Shown one piece after another: positions 26,124-34,762 of a stretch of 64,000 nucleotides of DNA; position 1 is the stretch's first letter; every line of letters begins with the position of its first letter. This DNA is from Hydrogenophaga sp. IBVHS1 (lineage in GTDB: Bacteria; Pseudomonadota; Gammaproteobacteria; Burkholderiales; Burkholderiaceae_C), in NCBI RefSeq assembly GCF_002127265.1, contig NZ_NFUU01000001.1, positions 558,001-622,000 of the forward strand. Direction: 5' to 3'. Made by a program: the position numbers and the translations under genes. The notes under the pieces were generated by a model that was not told the DNA's origin, did not search any database, and saw nothing but the letters and a program-made list of their open reading frames with translations.

Positions 26124-27344
26124 ATGTCCACTTCGTTGTTGACACGTGGCTTGCGCCGCCTGAGTTCGCCGGTCTTTTGGTCGGCAGCTGTGCTGGCGCT
26201 GAGCGCCGGCTGGGCCAACGCTCAGGCCTTGAAGGTGGAGCCGGTGCCGGAAGATCCGGCGCCCGCCAAAACCGCGCCGGCTGCCCAGCAGCAAGGCGGC
26301 ATACGCAGCGCCAACATCTTCGAGATCGCGCCCGATGCGAGCACCGATCCCAAGTACGGTGAGCAGACCAACGCAGAGCGCGGCAAGGTGCAGCCCGGCA
26401 ACAACGCGCCCATGTGGCGCGACGTGGGCAAGGGTGTCACCGGCACCACCAGCCTGCCGTACGCGGAGGCGGGCAACCTCATTCAGGGCTTCGTGCAGTA
26501 CCCGGGTTCGCGCGTCACCAACGCCGGCGAAGCCTGGCGGCAGGTGCGAAACGACTGGATCATTCCCTACGGCGGCTCGCTGCTGCTGATCGTGATGCTC
26601 GCCATCGCGCTCTTCTACATGGCCAAAGGGTCCATCGACCTTCACGGCCAGCCCACCGGCCGCGTGATCGAGCGGTTCACCTACGTGGAGCGGGCGGCGC
26701 ACTGGCTCAATGCCATCGCGTTTGTGGCCCTGGCCATTTCGGGCATCGTCATGGCCTTCGGCAAGTTCTTCCTGCTTCCCATCATCGGCAGCACGCTGTT
26801 TGGCTGGCTGACCTACGCGCTCAAGAACCTGCACAACTTTGCGGGCCCCCTGTTCGCCGTCACGCTGGTGATCATGATCGTGACCTTCATCAAGGACAAC
26901 CTGCCTGCAAAGGGTGATCTAACCTGGTTGCTCAAGGGCGGTGGCCTGCTCGGTAAACATGAAGTGCCTTCACACCGCTTCAACGCGGGCGAAAAGGTGG
27001 TGTTCTGGGCTGGCGTGTTCTTTCTCGGCCTGATCGTGGTGGGCTCCGGCCTGTTCCTCGACAAGCTGGTTCCCGCCGTCGAATTCACCCGGGGCAACAT
27101 GCAGTGGGCTCACATGATCCACGCCAGCGCTGCGGTGCTCATGATGTGCCTGTTCATGGGCCATATCTACCTGGGCACCATTGGCATGAAGGGCGCCTAC
27201 AAGGCCATGAAGACCGGCTATGTGGATGAGACCTGGGCCAAGGAACACCATGAGCTCTGGTACGACGACATCAAGGCCGGCAAGATCCCCGCCCAGCGCA
27301 GCGCCAATGGCCCGACCGACACCGGTCAGACGGTCAAGGTCTGA
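26124..27344 (+). CDS. fdhC: Formate dehydrogenase gamma (cytochrome b556) subunit
   Basis: The 406-residue protein has a cleavable-looking N-terminal signal (ending near ANA-QALKV), about 130 periplasmic residues, and then a membrane domain with one segment near residue 155 and a four-helix cytochrome b core. The core shows RFTYVERAAHWLNAIAF, NLHNFAGPLFAVTLVIM and HMIHASAAVLMMCLFMGHIYLGT, with histidines suited to haem b binding. It should anchor FdhAB and pass electrons to quinone. The long N-terminal periplasmic stretch is typical of the FDH3-type gamma subunit. Confidence 0.93.
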   Translation: MSTSLLTRGLRRLSSPVFWSAAVLALSAGWANAQALKVEPVPEDPAPAKTAPAAQQQGGIRSANIFEIAPDASTDPKYGEQTNAERGKVQPGNNAPMWRDVGKGVTGTTSLPYAEAGNLIQGFVQYPGSRVTNAGEAWRQVRNDWIIPYGGSLLLIVMLAIALFYMAKGSIDLHGQPTGRVIERFTYVERAAHWLNAIAFVALAISGIVMAFGKFFLLPIIGSTLFGWLTYALKNLHNFAGPLFAVTLVIMIVTFIKDNLPAKGDLTWLLKGGGLLGKHEVPSHRFNAGEKVVFWAGVFFLGLIVVGSGLFLDKLVPAVEFTRGNMQWAHMIHASAAVLMMCLFMGHIYLGTIGMKGAYKAMKTGYVDETWAKEHHELWYDDIKAGKIPAQRSANGPTDTGQTVKV

Positions 27345-27391
27345 GTCCGAAGATGGTCACCCACCGCAACGATCCGAGACAAGGAAGCCCC

Positions 27392-27778
27392 ATGAAACGC
27401 AGCCTGCTGTGCATCTCCCTGCTGATGGCTTTTGCTGCCCACGCCAAGCTGCCCGCACCGCCGCCGCCGACCGACGAAGCCAAAGCCAAAGCCGCCGAAA
27501 CTGCCGCCAGGACCGCCTGGGCCGCCAAGGTCGACGCCTACAAGCTCTGCATGTCCATGGACAAGGCGGTCAGCAACTATTTCAAGACCGCCGCGGCGTC
27601 GGGCAAATCGGTGAAGCCTGCGGTGGCCACCGCACCGACCTGCACCGATCCTGGTCAGTTTGCCTACGTGGCCCCCAAGCCGGCCGAAGCCGCCGGTGCG
27701 CATTCTCCTGCCGCCACTGCGGTCAGCCCGCCGAGCACCCAGGCGCCCGCCGGTCCCGCCACGCCCGCCAAGAAGTGA
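27392..27778 (+). CDS. Small exported protein of unknown function at the end of the fdh operon
   Basis: The 128-residue product begins with a signal peptide (MKRSLLCISLLMAFAAHA). The mature part is rich in Ala, Pro and Lys, with a short charged helix (DEAKAKAAETAARTAWAAKV) and two cysteines that could form a disulfide. It lies 47 bases after fdhC and before a terminator-like hairpin, so it probably ends the operon. I recognise no family. The Ala/Pro-rich tail (residues about 95-128) looks unstructured. The ATG at 27392 was chosen over one at 27353 because it starts the signal peptide. Confidence 0.72.
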   Translation: MKRSLLCISLLMAFAAHAKLPAPPPPTDEAKAKAAETAARTAWAAKVDAYKLCMSMDKAVSNYFKTAAASGKSVKPAVATAPTCTDPGQFAYVAPKPAEAAGAHSPAATAVSPPSTQAPAGPATPAKK

Positions 27779-27826
27779 GCGTGTCGGCCGGGGTAACAAC
27801 CGATACCCCTGCCAGCGCAGCCCCCA

Positions 27827-27855
27827 GGGCCGCACCTCCGGGTGGCGGCCCTTTT
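27827..27855 (+). terminator. Rho-independent terminator-like hairpin after the fdh structural operon
   Basis: GGGCCGCACC (27827-27836), a four-base loop and GGTGGCGGCCC (27841-27851) form a GC-rich stem with one bulge, followed by TTTT. It lies 48 bases after the small exported protein and 20 bases before fdhD. Confidence 0.6.
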
Positions 27856-27875
27856 CATGCGGTAGTCTTCGTCCC

Positions 27876-28736
27876 ATGTCCTTGCCCCAACTGACCCAGG
27901 CCCGTGCCCCGCTGACCCGTGAAGTCGAGGTCATGAACGAGCACGGTCAGCGCGAGGTCATCTCGATTCCCGCCGAGCGCGACCTGACGGTGTACGTGGA
28001 CAAGCGCGAACTGGTCACGCTCATGACGCTGGGCGCGCACCCCGAGTGGCTGGTGCTGGGCTATTTGCTGAATCAGCGCCTGATCGCTTCGATCGACGAG
28101 ATCGAGTCGGTCACGGTGGATTGGGATGTGAACGCGGTTTCGGTGAAGACCCGTCACGGAATCGACCGAATCGAGGAGCGCACATCGAAGCGCGTGGTCA
28201 CCACCGGCTGCGGCCAGGGCAGCGTGTTCGGCAACCTCATGGACGAAATTGACAGCATCCAGCTGCCCGCCGAGGCGGGGTTGAAGCAGTCTGAGCTCTA
28301 CGCCATCGTCAACGCGATCCGGCTCAAGGAGAGCACCTACAAATCGGCCGGTTCGGTGCACGCCTGTGCGCTGTTCTGTGGCGAAGAACTGCAGTTGTTC
28401 GTGGAGGACGTGGGGCGCCACAACGCGGTCGACACCATCGCCGGCTGGATGTCACTCCAATCCTTGCTGCCCTCTGGCGAGAAGATCTTCTACACCACCG
28501 GCCGGCTCACCAGCGAGATGGTGATCAAGTCGGCCCAGATGGGCGTGGCGGTGGTGGTGTCGCGCAGCGGCATCACCCAGATGGGGCTGGACGTGGCCCA
28601 GCGAGTGGGCCTTTGTGCAATCGGGCGTGCGACCAACAAGCACTTTCTTTGTTACGCCAACTCGCAGCGGCTGGAACTCGATGCCGTGCCGGCAGCGGCC
28701 CCCATCGCCCGCGATCGCGCCGCCATTCCCTCCTGA
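27876..28736 (+). CDS. fdhD: Formate dehydrogenase sulfurtransferase FdhD
   Basis: This 286-residue accessory protein passes sulfur to the molybdopterin cofactor of formate dehydrogenase, a step needed for activity. Family motifs are visible: PEWLVLGYLLNQRLI near the N terminus, VTTGCGQGSVFG, AGSVHACALFCG, VEDVGRHNAVDTIAGW and FYTTGRLTSEMVIKSAQMG. The sulfur-relay CxxC of E. coli FdhD is not present as such at the usual place; single cysteines occur in TGCGQG and HACALFCG. It starts 20 bases after a terminator-like hairpin, so it may depend on read-through from fdhABC or on its own promoter. Confidence 0.92.
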   Translation: MSLPQLTQARAPLTREVEVMNEHGQREVISIPAERDLTVYVDKRELVTLMTLGAHPEWLVLGYLLNQRLIASIDEIESVTVDWDVNAVSVKTRHGIDRIEERTSKRVVTTGCGQGSVFGNLMDEIDSIQLPAEAGLKQSELYAIVNAIRLKESTYKSAGSVHACALFCGEELQLFVEDVGRHNAVDTIAGWMSLQSLLPSGEKIFYTTGRLTSEMVIKSAQMGVAVVVSRSGITQMGLDVAQRVGLCAIGRATNKHFLCYANSQRLELDAVPAAAPIARDRAAIPS

Positions 28737-28790
28737 AGCGGCGAATTGCGGGTCGGGCATAAACTCGGTGTCCTTTCACCGAGGGGCCCC

Positions 28791-29423
28791 ATGAGCCGAG
28801 CAGTTCACGTCATTGATCACCCGCTGGTGCAGCACAAGCTGACCCTGATGCGCCGCAAGGACACCAGCACCAAGAGTTTCCGCGAACTGGTGCACGAACT
28901 CAGCGCGCTGCTGGCTTACGAGCTCACGCGCGAGATGCCCATGCAGGACATCGAGATCGAGACCCCGCTGGAAAAGATGACCTCCCGCGTGATCGACGGC
29001 AAGAAGATCGTGCTGGCTTCCATCCTGCGGGCCGGCAACGGTTTCCTGGACGGCATGCTGCAGGTGATCCCCGGCGCGCGCGTCGGCCACATCGGGCTGT
29101 ACCGCGACCCGGCCACCCTGCAGGCGGTGGAGTATTACTTCAAGATGCCGCAGGACATGCACGAGCGCGACGTGATCGTGCTCGACCCCATGCTCGCCAC
29201 CGGCAACTCGGCCGTGGCCGCCGTGGACCGGTTGAAGAAGACCGGGCCGCGCTCGATCCGCTTCGTCTGTCTGGTGACCTGCCCGCAAGGACTCAAGACC
29301 TTTCACGATGCGCACCCTGACGTACCGGTGTACACCCCCGCCGTCGACCGGGGACTGAACGAGCACGGCTACATCGTTCCGGGTCTCGGCGACGCGGGCG
29401 ATCGAATTTTTGGCACGAAATAG
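28791..29423 (+). CDS. upp: Uracil phosphoribosyltransferase
   Basis: The 210-residue enzyme salvages uracil to UMP using PRPP. The PRPP-binding motif is [20 protein letters not shown] and the uracil-binding segment is [23 protein letters not shown] at the C terminus. The N-terminal part ([20 protein letters not shown]) is typical of Upp. The ATG at 28791 was preferred over one at 28746 because the residues before it do not fit the family. It starts 54 bases after fdhD. Confidence 0.96.
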   Translation: MSRAVHVIDHPLVQHKLTLMRRKDTSTKSFRELVHELSALLAYELTREMPMQDIEIETPLEKMTSRVIDGKKIVLASILRAGNGFLDGMLQVIPGARVGHIGLYRDPATLQAVEYYFKMPQDMHERDVIVLDPMLATGNSAVAAVDRLKKTGPRSIRFVCLVTCPQGLKTFHDAHPDVPVYTPAVDRGLNEHGYIVPGLGDAGDRIFGTK

Positions 29424-29432
29424 GGCTCCCCC

Positions 29433-29466
29433 CGCGCCACGCCTGCGGCGCGTCACCCCTCAGGGG
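29433..29466. repeat. Short nested inverted repeats after upp
   Basis: CGCGCC (29433-29438) pairs with GGCGCG (29447-29452), and CCCCT (29456-29460) pairs with AGGGG (29462-29466). The string CGCCTGCGGC occurs twice (29440 and 29470 areas). This resembles GC-rich intergenic repeats of Comamonadaceae. It may help terminate upp but has no T-run. The remaining bases up to 29567 show nothing else I can name. Confidence 0.45.
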
Positions 29467-29567
29467 CAACGCCTGCGGCCTGGCAAAGCCAGTTCCGCGG
29501 CGTTCTGAACCAATCCACTTCGCGCCGGTCCGATGTGTGGAGTTTGTTGATGCGATAAGGTCCAAGA

Positions 29568-32123
29568 ATGAGTACATCCCCTGCCTCGCTCCCGATCCGC
29601 TTCTGGACCCTGGGCTGGTCTTCTCTGGTGCGTGACTGGCGTGCGGGCGAGTTGCGCCTGCTGATGCTGGCCGTGACGCTCGCGGTGGCCGCGCTCACGG
29701 CGGTTGGTTTCTTTGCCGACCGCCTGCAGAACGGTCTGACGCGCGATGCCCGCGCCCTCATCGGCGGTGACGCGGTGGTGAGCAGCGACAACGCGCCGCC
29801 CGCGAGCTTCGAGGCGCAGGCGCGCGCGCTCGGCCTCACCACCACGCAGACGCTGGGTTTCCCCACCATGGGCCGCGCGCGCGATGAAGAGGGCGGTGCG
29901 GCGCGCCTGGTGGCACTGAAGGCCGTGGGCGAGGGCTATCCATTGCGTGGTGCCCTGCGCGTGGCTGAAGCGCCCGGTTCGCCCGACGCCGACACGCGTG
30001 AGATCCCCGCACCAGGCACGGCCTGGGTGGATGCGGCGCTGCTGGTGGCGCTCGACCTGAAGATGGGCGACCCGCTGCTGCTGGGCGACACCTCATTCCG
30101 GATTGCACGCATCGTTGTGGTGGAGCCGGACCGGGGCGCGGGCTTCATGAACTTTGCGCCGCGCGTGATGATTTCCAGCAGCGACCTTGCCGCCACCGGC
30201 CTCGTGCAGCCCGCCAGTCGTCTGAATTACCGCCTGGCCGTGGCCGGGGCTGATGCGCGGGTGGCGCAGTTCAGCCGCTGGGTGGACGAAGAAATGAAGA
30301 AGCCTGGGGTGCGCGGCCTGCGGCTCGAGTCGCTCGAAGGCGGTCGCCCCGAGATGCAGCAGACGCTGGCACGGGCCGAGAAATTCCTCAACCTCGTGGC
30401 CTTGCTGGCGGCGCTGCTGTGCGCCGTGGCGGTGGCCATTGCGGCGCGAGGTTTCGCGCAGCGCCATCTGGACGATTGCGCCATGCTGCGTGTGCTCGGC
30501 CTCTCGCAAGGCACCATGGCGCGCGCTTACACGCTGGAATTCGTGCTCATTGGCCTGGCCGCGAGCGCGCTGGGCGTGCTCATCGGTTATGGCGTGCACC
30601 ACGCGTTCGTGTTGCTGCTGGCTGGCCTGGTGGAGGCGAGCCTCCCGCCGCCGGGCATGACACCCGTGCTGCTGGGGCTGGGCATGGGGCTCACACTCAT
30701 GCTGGCCTTTGGCCTGCCGCCGGTGCTTCAACTGGCGCAGGTGCCGCCTTTGCGGGTGATCCGGCGCGATGTGGGTCAACTCAAGCCCGCCACGCTCGCG
30801 GTGCTCGGTCTGGGCATCGTGGGCTTCGCCGCGCTGCTGCTGGCCGCCAGCCGCGACCTGCTGCTCGGCGCCATCGCGGTGGGTGGCTTTGCGGGCGCGG
30901 TGCTGTTGTTCGCGGCCGCCAGTTACGCCGCCGTGCGTGTGCTGCGAGCCAGCGTGAACGAGGCCACCGCGCCTCGCGCACTGGTCATGGCCACGCGGCA
31001 GCTCTCGGCTCGTCCCGCCTACGCCGTGGTTCAAATCAGCGCGCTCGCAGTGGGCCTGCTGGCGCTGGTGCTGCTGGTGCTGCTGCGCACCGATCTGATC
31101 GCCAGCTGGCGCAACGCCACGCCGCCCGACGCACCCAACCGGTTTGTCATCAACGTGCAGCCCGAGCAGGGAGAAGCCTTCCAGAAGGCCTTGCGCGACG
31201 CGGGTGTTCAGCGCTTCGACTGGTACCCCATGATCCGGGGGCGGCTGGTGCGCATCAACGGCGAGAGCGTGAATCCGGAAGACTTCGCGAGCGACCGTGC
31301 GCAGCGTCTGGTGGACCGCGAGTTCAACCTCTCCAACACCGCCACTTTGCCCGAGCACAACCCGGTGAGCTCGGGTCGCTGGGTCGACAACGAGGCCGAC
31401 GCGATCAGTGTGGAAGACGGCCTGGCCGAGGAGCTGGGCCTCAAGCTCGGCGACCGTCTCGGCTTCGACATCGCGGGGCAGATCACCGAAGGCCGCATCA
31501 CCAGTTTCCGCAAGGTCGACTGGGGTTCCATGCGGGTGAATTTCTTCGTTGTGTTCCCCGTGGCGCAGGTGCCCGATGTGCCGGTGAGCTTCATCAGCGC
31601 GTTCCGCGCGCCCGAGGTGGCCGCAGGTAGCACCAACGGATTCGACAACGCCCTGGTGCGCCAATTCCCCAACATCACCAACGTCGACATGAGTCAGACG
31701 ATTGCGCAGGTGCAGCGCGTGCTGGGTCAGGTGATCAGTGCGGTGGAGTTCCTGTTTGCATTCACGCTTGCCGCCGGTCTGGTGGTGCTGCTCTCCGCCA
31801 TCACCGCCACGCGTGGCGAGCGTGAGCGGGAATTCGCCATCCTGCGTGCGGTGGGGGCGGGGTCGAAGCTGCTGCGGCAGGTGCAGCGTATCGAGCTGCT
31901 GGGCGTGGGCCTGCTGGCGGGCTTCCTCGCCTCGGTGGTGGCGGTCGCGGTGGGCTGGGCGCTGGCGCGCTTCGTGTTCCAGTTTTCCTGGACCGCCTCT
32001 CCGTGGGTGCCGCTGGGTGGTGCCATCGCCGGGGCCGTGCTGGCCCTCATGGCGGGCTGGTGGGGCCTGCGCAGTGTGTTGCGCACGCCGGTGGTTGAAA
32101 CCTTGCGCAAGGCGACCGCATGA
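29568..32123 (+). CDS. FtsX-family ABC transporter permease (YbbP-like)
   Basis: The 851-residue membrane protein has the layout of large YbbP/FtsX-type permeases: an N-terminal membrane segment (about 30-50), a periplasmic MacB-like domain, three segments (about 265-400), a further pair of hydrophobic segments (about 410-500), a second periplasmic domain, and three C-terminal segments (about 715-840). The motif AITATRGEREREFAILRAVGAG marks the second FtsX domain. Such permeases usually work with an adjacent YbbA-type ATPase, but no ATPase gene is present here. Substrate is unknown; YbbP-type systems are linked to lipid or lipoprotein export or to envelope maintenance. Its stop overlaps the haemoglobin start (ATGA). 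Confidence 0.88.
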   Translation: MSTSPASLPIRFWTLGWSSLVRDWRAGELRLLMLAVTLAVAALTAVGFFADRLQNGLTRDARALIGGDAVVSSDNAPPASFEAQARALGLTTTQTLGFPTMGRARDEEGGAARLVALKAVGEGYPLRGALRVAEAPGSPDADTREIPAPGTAWVDAALLVALDLKMGDPLLLGDTSFRIARIVVVEPDRGAGFMNFAPRVMISSSDLAATGLVQPASRLNYRLAVAGADARVAQFSRWVDEEMKKPGVRGLRLESLEGGRPEMQQTLARAEKFLNLVALLAALLCAVAVAIAARGFAQRHLDDCAMLRVLGLSQGTMARAYTLEFVLIGLAASALGVLIGYGVHHAFVLLLAGLVEASLPPPGMTPVLLGLGMGLTLMLAFGLPPVLQLAQVPPLRVIRRDVGQLKPATLAVLGLGIVGFAALLLAASRDLLLGAIAVGGFAGAVLLFAAASYAAVRVLRASVNEATAPRALVMATRQLSARPAYAVVQISALAVGLLALVLLVLLRTDLIASWRNATPPDAPNRFVINVQPEQGEAFQKALRDAGVQRFDWYPMIRGRLVRINGESVNPEDFASDRAQRLVDREFNLSNTATLPEHNPVSSGRWVDNEADAISVEDGLAEELGLKLGDRLGFDIAGQITEGRITSFRKVDWGSMRVNFFVVFPVAQVPDVPVSFISAFRAPEVAAGSTNGFDNALVRQFPNITNVDMSQTIAQVQRVLGQVISAVEFLFAFTLAAGLVVLLSAITATRGEREREFAILRAVGAGSKLLRQVQRIELLGVGLLAGFLASVVAVAVGWALARFVFQFSWTASPWVPLGGAIAGAVLALMAGWWGLRSVLRTPVVETLRKATA

Positions 32124-32539
32124 ACCTCCCCATCCACAACCCGCAGGAGCCCGCGCGCTTCGATACGCCGTTCGAATGGATCGGGGGCGAGGAAAAGGTC
32201 CGCGCGCTGGTCGACCGCTTCTACGACCTCATGGACATCGAGCCCGGCTACCGCGAACTCCGTGCGGCGCACGGCAGCACGCTGGACAACGCGCGCCAGC
32301 GGCTGTTCTGGTTTCTTTGCGGCTGGATGGGTGGACCGCAGCACTACACCGAGCAGTTCGGCCACCCACGCCTGCGCATGCGCCACATGCCGTTTGCCAT
32401 CGGCATCCTCGAGCGCGATCAGTGGCTGGCGTGCATGGACCAGGCCATGGGTGAGACTGGGGTCGATGCGGCGCTGCGCGAGCGCCTGCGCACCAGCTTT
32501 TTCCAGACCGCCGACTGGATGCGCAATACGCCGGCCTGA
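32120..32539 (+). CDS. Group II truncated haemoglobin
   Basis: The 139-residue protein has the 2-on-2 globin pattern: PFEWIGGEEKVRALVDRFYDLM for the A-B region, RLFWFLCGWMGGPQHYTEQFGHP for the E region, and LRMRHMPFAIG containing the proximal histidine of helix F. The YTEQFGHP segment is typical of group II members. These proteins bind O2 or NO and are often linked to nitrosative stress. It is translationally coupled to the upstream permease, which may simply reflect compact packing. Confidence 0.92.
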   Translation: MNLPIHNPQEPARFDTPFEWIGGEEKVRALVDRFYDLMDIEPGYRELRAAHGSTLDNARQRLFWFLCGWMGGPQHYTEQFGHPRLRMRHMPFAIGILERDQWLACMDQAMGETGVDAALRERLRTSFFQTADWMRNTPA

Positions 32540-32547
32540 GGCGCCGA

Positions 32548-32805
32548 TCAGAGCGTGCCGAAATCGGTGTCGCTGGGTGCGTGCGCTGCGCCCATGTAGA
32601 GCTTGAGCGTGGGCGCTTCGCCATCGTGTTCCCAGACGCGACCCTGAATCGTGAACTGCCGGCCCTGGAACCGCACAATGTCGCCGCGAACCGGGGGCAC
32701 CGAATGCCCGTTCCAGAACGGGGGAACCGTGATGGACGAGCGCCGGATCCAGGTCTGGTCGTCGGCGGTAAAAACAAACACCACGCGCAGGGTGGGCAGG
32801 CTCAT
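32548..32805 (-). CDS. Small conserved-looking hypothetical protein
   Basis: The 85-residue soluble protein has no signal peptide and no cysteine. It contains beta-rich segments such as RVVFVFTADDQTW, RGDIVRFQGRQFTIQGRVW and EAPTLKLYMG, which suggests a small barrel-like fold. I do not recognise a family. It converges on the haemoglobin gene with an 8-base gap and precedes the TRAP binding-protein gene on the same strand. No function is proposed. Confidence 0.7.
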   Translation of the reverse strand: MSLPTLRVVFVFTADDQTWIRRSSITVPPFWNGHSVPPVRGDIVRFQGRQFTIQGRVWEHDGEAPTLKLYMGAAHAPSDTDFGTL

Positions 32806-32874
32806 GTGGTTTCCTCAAGCGGGCCACCGTGGCCCCGTGAGGGAGAGCTTAGCGCAGCACTGCCCACCCGCGTG

Positions 32875-33882
32875 TTACTTGATGCTGGCGCGCACCTTGT
32901 CGATCTCGGCGCGGTAGATCGAGACGATGGCCTGGTCGTAGGAGGCGGCAAACTTGTCTGCCACCGGCTTGGTCAGTTCGCGCATTTTCTCCAGCGTGGA
33001 GGCGGGCACATCGTTGATCAGCATGCCCTTGGCTTCGAGTTCCTTGCGCGCGCCGCCGGCCGCTTCACGGCTCAGCTTCTTCTGGAACACACCGGCTTCC
33101 ACGGCTGCTTCACGCACGATCTTCTGCTCTTCCGGTGTGAGCCGGTCCCAGGTGCGCTTGCTGATGACCACCGGGTTGGCGGTGTACACGTGGTTGGTGA
33201 CGCTCAGGTACTTCTGCACCTCGTTGAACTTGCTGGTCAACACCACCGAGAACGGGTTCTCCTGTGCATCCATGGCTTTCGATTCCAGCGCGCCATAGAG
33301 CTCGGGGAAGGGCATGGGCACCGGGTTGGCGCCCAGTGCGCCGAAGCTTTCAAGGAACATGGGGTTGGGAATCACGCGCAGCTTCAGGCCCTTCAGGTCT
33401 TCCACGTTGACGATCGGCTTGCGGCTGTTGGTGAAGTTGCGAAAGCCGGTTTCCCAGAACGCCAGGCCCACCATGCCGCGGTCGGCCAGTTTGGCGCTCA
33501 GGGCTTGCCCAAACGGCCCCGCCACCAGCGCATCGACCTGCTCGGCCTTGGTGAACGAGAACGGGATGTCGAGCAAGGTGTATTCCTTGATCACGCCGCC
33601 CATGATGGTGGCCGAGGGCAGGGTCATGTCCTGCACGCCGCCCTGCACGGCGCTCAGTTGCTGGGCTTCCCCACCCACCGTGCCGCCGCCCAGTTCCTGC
33701 ACCTTGATCTTGCCGCCGGTCTTCGCCGAGACGATCTCTGCGAACTTCTGGACACCCAGCGAGATGGGGTGACCGGGTTGCACCACGTGACCGAAGCGAA
33801 TGATCCGCTCCTGCGATTGCGCCTGCGCGCCCACACCGATCGCCGCCAGCGTGGCGGCCAGCATCCAATGACGAACCTTCAT
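32875..33882 (-). CDS. TRAP-type transporter periplasmic substrate-binding protein (DctP family)
   Basis: The 335-residue protein has a signal peptide (MKVRHWMLAATLAAIGVGAQA) and the DctP fold: GHVVQPGHPISLGVQKFAEIV, the conserved arginine segment LKGLKLRVIPNPMFLESFGALGANPVPMPF (split here over residues about 150-178) and FPELYGALESKAMDAQENPF. It should bind an organic acid in the periplasm. No DctQ or DctM membrane subunit is present in the window, so it must work with a remote partner. The start at 33882 has an AGGAGA ribosome-binding site; an upstream in-frame ATG at 33942 would break the signal peptide. Confidence 0.92.
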   Translation of the reverse strand: MKVRHWMLAATLAAIGVGAQAQSQERIIRFGHVVQPGHPISLGVQKFAEIVSAKTGGKIKVQELGGGTVGGEAQQLSAVQGGVQDMTLPSATIMGGVIKEYTLLDIPFSFTKAEQVDALVAGPFGQALSAKLADRGMVGLAFWETGFRNFTNSRKPIVNVEDLKGLKLRVIPNPMFLESFGALGANPVPMPFPELYGALESKAMDAQENPFSVVLTSKFNEVQKYLSVTNHVYTANPVVISKRTWDRLTPEEQKIVREAAVEAGVFQKKLSREAAGGARKELEAKGMLINDVPASTLEKMRELTKPVADKFAASYDQAIVSIYRAEIDKVRASIK

Positions 33883-33945
33883 GACTTGTCTCCTGGTTGT
33901 TGAAAATGGCCCTTGGGCCGCGATGAAAATCTTGCGTGCCATGCC

Positions 33946-34647
33946 TCAGGCCGCTGCCTTTGCAGGTGCAGCAACATCCGCAGGGGTGGTGGAATGGCAG
34001 AGCGCATGCAACGCACCCAGCACGCCGTTTTCGGCACCCAGTTCCCCCAGGGCCGTGCTGGACAACGCGCCGACCTGCAGAGCGCGCAGTGCGTCCAGGT
34101 CGTAGCCCACGACCACCAGCACCCAGTCGGCGTATTGATCGTTGCCCCGTATCTGCTGCTCGCGCGTGGCGGCGATGGGTGGCGTTTCGTGGCGCAACAA
34201 GTGCGCGCCCACGCAACCCGGTTGCGCAGCGAGGGTGGGAAGGCGTTCAGAGAGCGCGGCTTGCAGGCGAGCCTCCGAACCGGGCCGGGGCGAGAGGCGG
34301 ATGGTGAGGGCGTGCCTGGCCACCGAACCGCCTGCGGATGCCAGCACGCGGCACTGGCTGCGCACCATGTGGCGGTGGTGCGGCATCATTCTGGTGGACC
34401 AAGGCGTGGGCGCGTTCAAGCGCTCCAGGTAGGCGGGCGACTGGACCACGTCGTACGCGTCAAGTTCGTACATCTGGAAGATGCCTTCTCCGCCCTCCGC
34501 GCTGCTCCAGCGCGTGCCACGACGAAAACCGGGGATGGACATGCGCTCGGTGAAATGCTCGTGCGAATGCCAGTCTTCAAACTCCGCGCGCTGATCCGCC
34601 GCCATATCCCACCACATCGCGAGCGCCGCGTTTCCAAGAAGAGACAT
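33946..34647 (-). CDS. EthD/dimeric alpha-beta-barrel-like protein, function unknown
   Basis: The 233-residue protein begins with MSLLGNAALAMWWDMAADQ and contains FEDWHSHEHFTERMSIPGF, a pattern seen in small ferredoxin-like (EthD/dimeric alpha-beta barrel) proteins, followed by an RGTRW strand. A second, weaker copy may lie in the C-terminal half (about residues 105-205). The family is poorly understood; some members act in degradation pathways. It is upstream of the TRAP binding protein on the same strand with a 63-base gap and diverges from the IclR regulator, so the three may be co-regulated. Confidence 0.65.
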   Translation of the reverse strand: MSLLGNAALAMWWDMAADQRAEFEDWHSHEHFTERMSIPGFRRGTRWSSAEGGEGIFQMYELDAYDVVQSPAYLERLNAPTPWSTRMMPHHRHMVRSQCRVLASAGGSVARHALTIRLSPRPGSEARLQAALSERLPTLAAQPGCVGAHLLRHETPPIAATREQQIRGNDQYADWVLVVVGYDLDALRALQVGALSSTALGELGAENGVLGALHALCHSTTPADVAAPAKAAA

Positions 34648-34700
34648 TGCCTGCCGACCTTTTCATCGTTGTTTCCAAGGTGGCGAATGCTGCCATAAAG

Positions 34701-34741
34701 TTGAAAGGCATTCAATAAAAATATATCATTCAAAATTTGAA
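34701..34741. promoter_or_regulatory. AT-rich divergent promoter with IclR operator candidates
   Basis: A sigma-70 promoter, TTGAAA (34701-34706), 17 bases, TATCAT (34724-34729), points at the IclR gene. Two inverted repeats overlap it: TTGAA-N5-TTCAA (34701-34715) on the -35 and TTCAAA-A-TTTGAA (34729-34741) at the expected start site. Their position suggests auto-repression. The region is strikingly AT-rich in a GC-rich genome. Confidence 0.6.
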
Positions 34742-34762
34742 CGATTTTGTTGAAGGAAAGAC

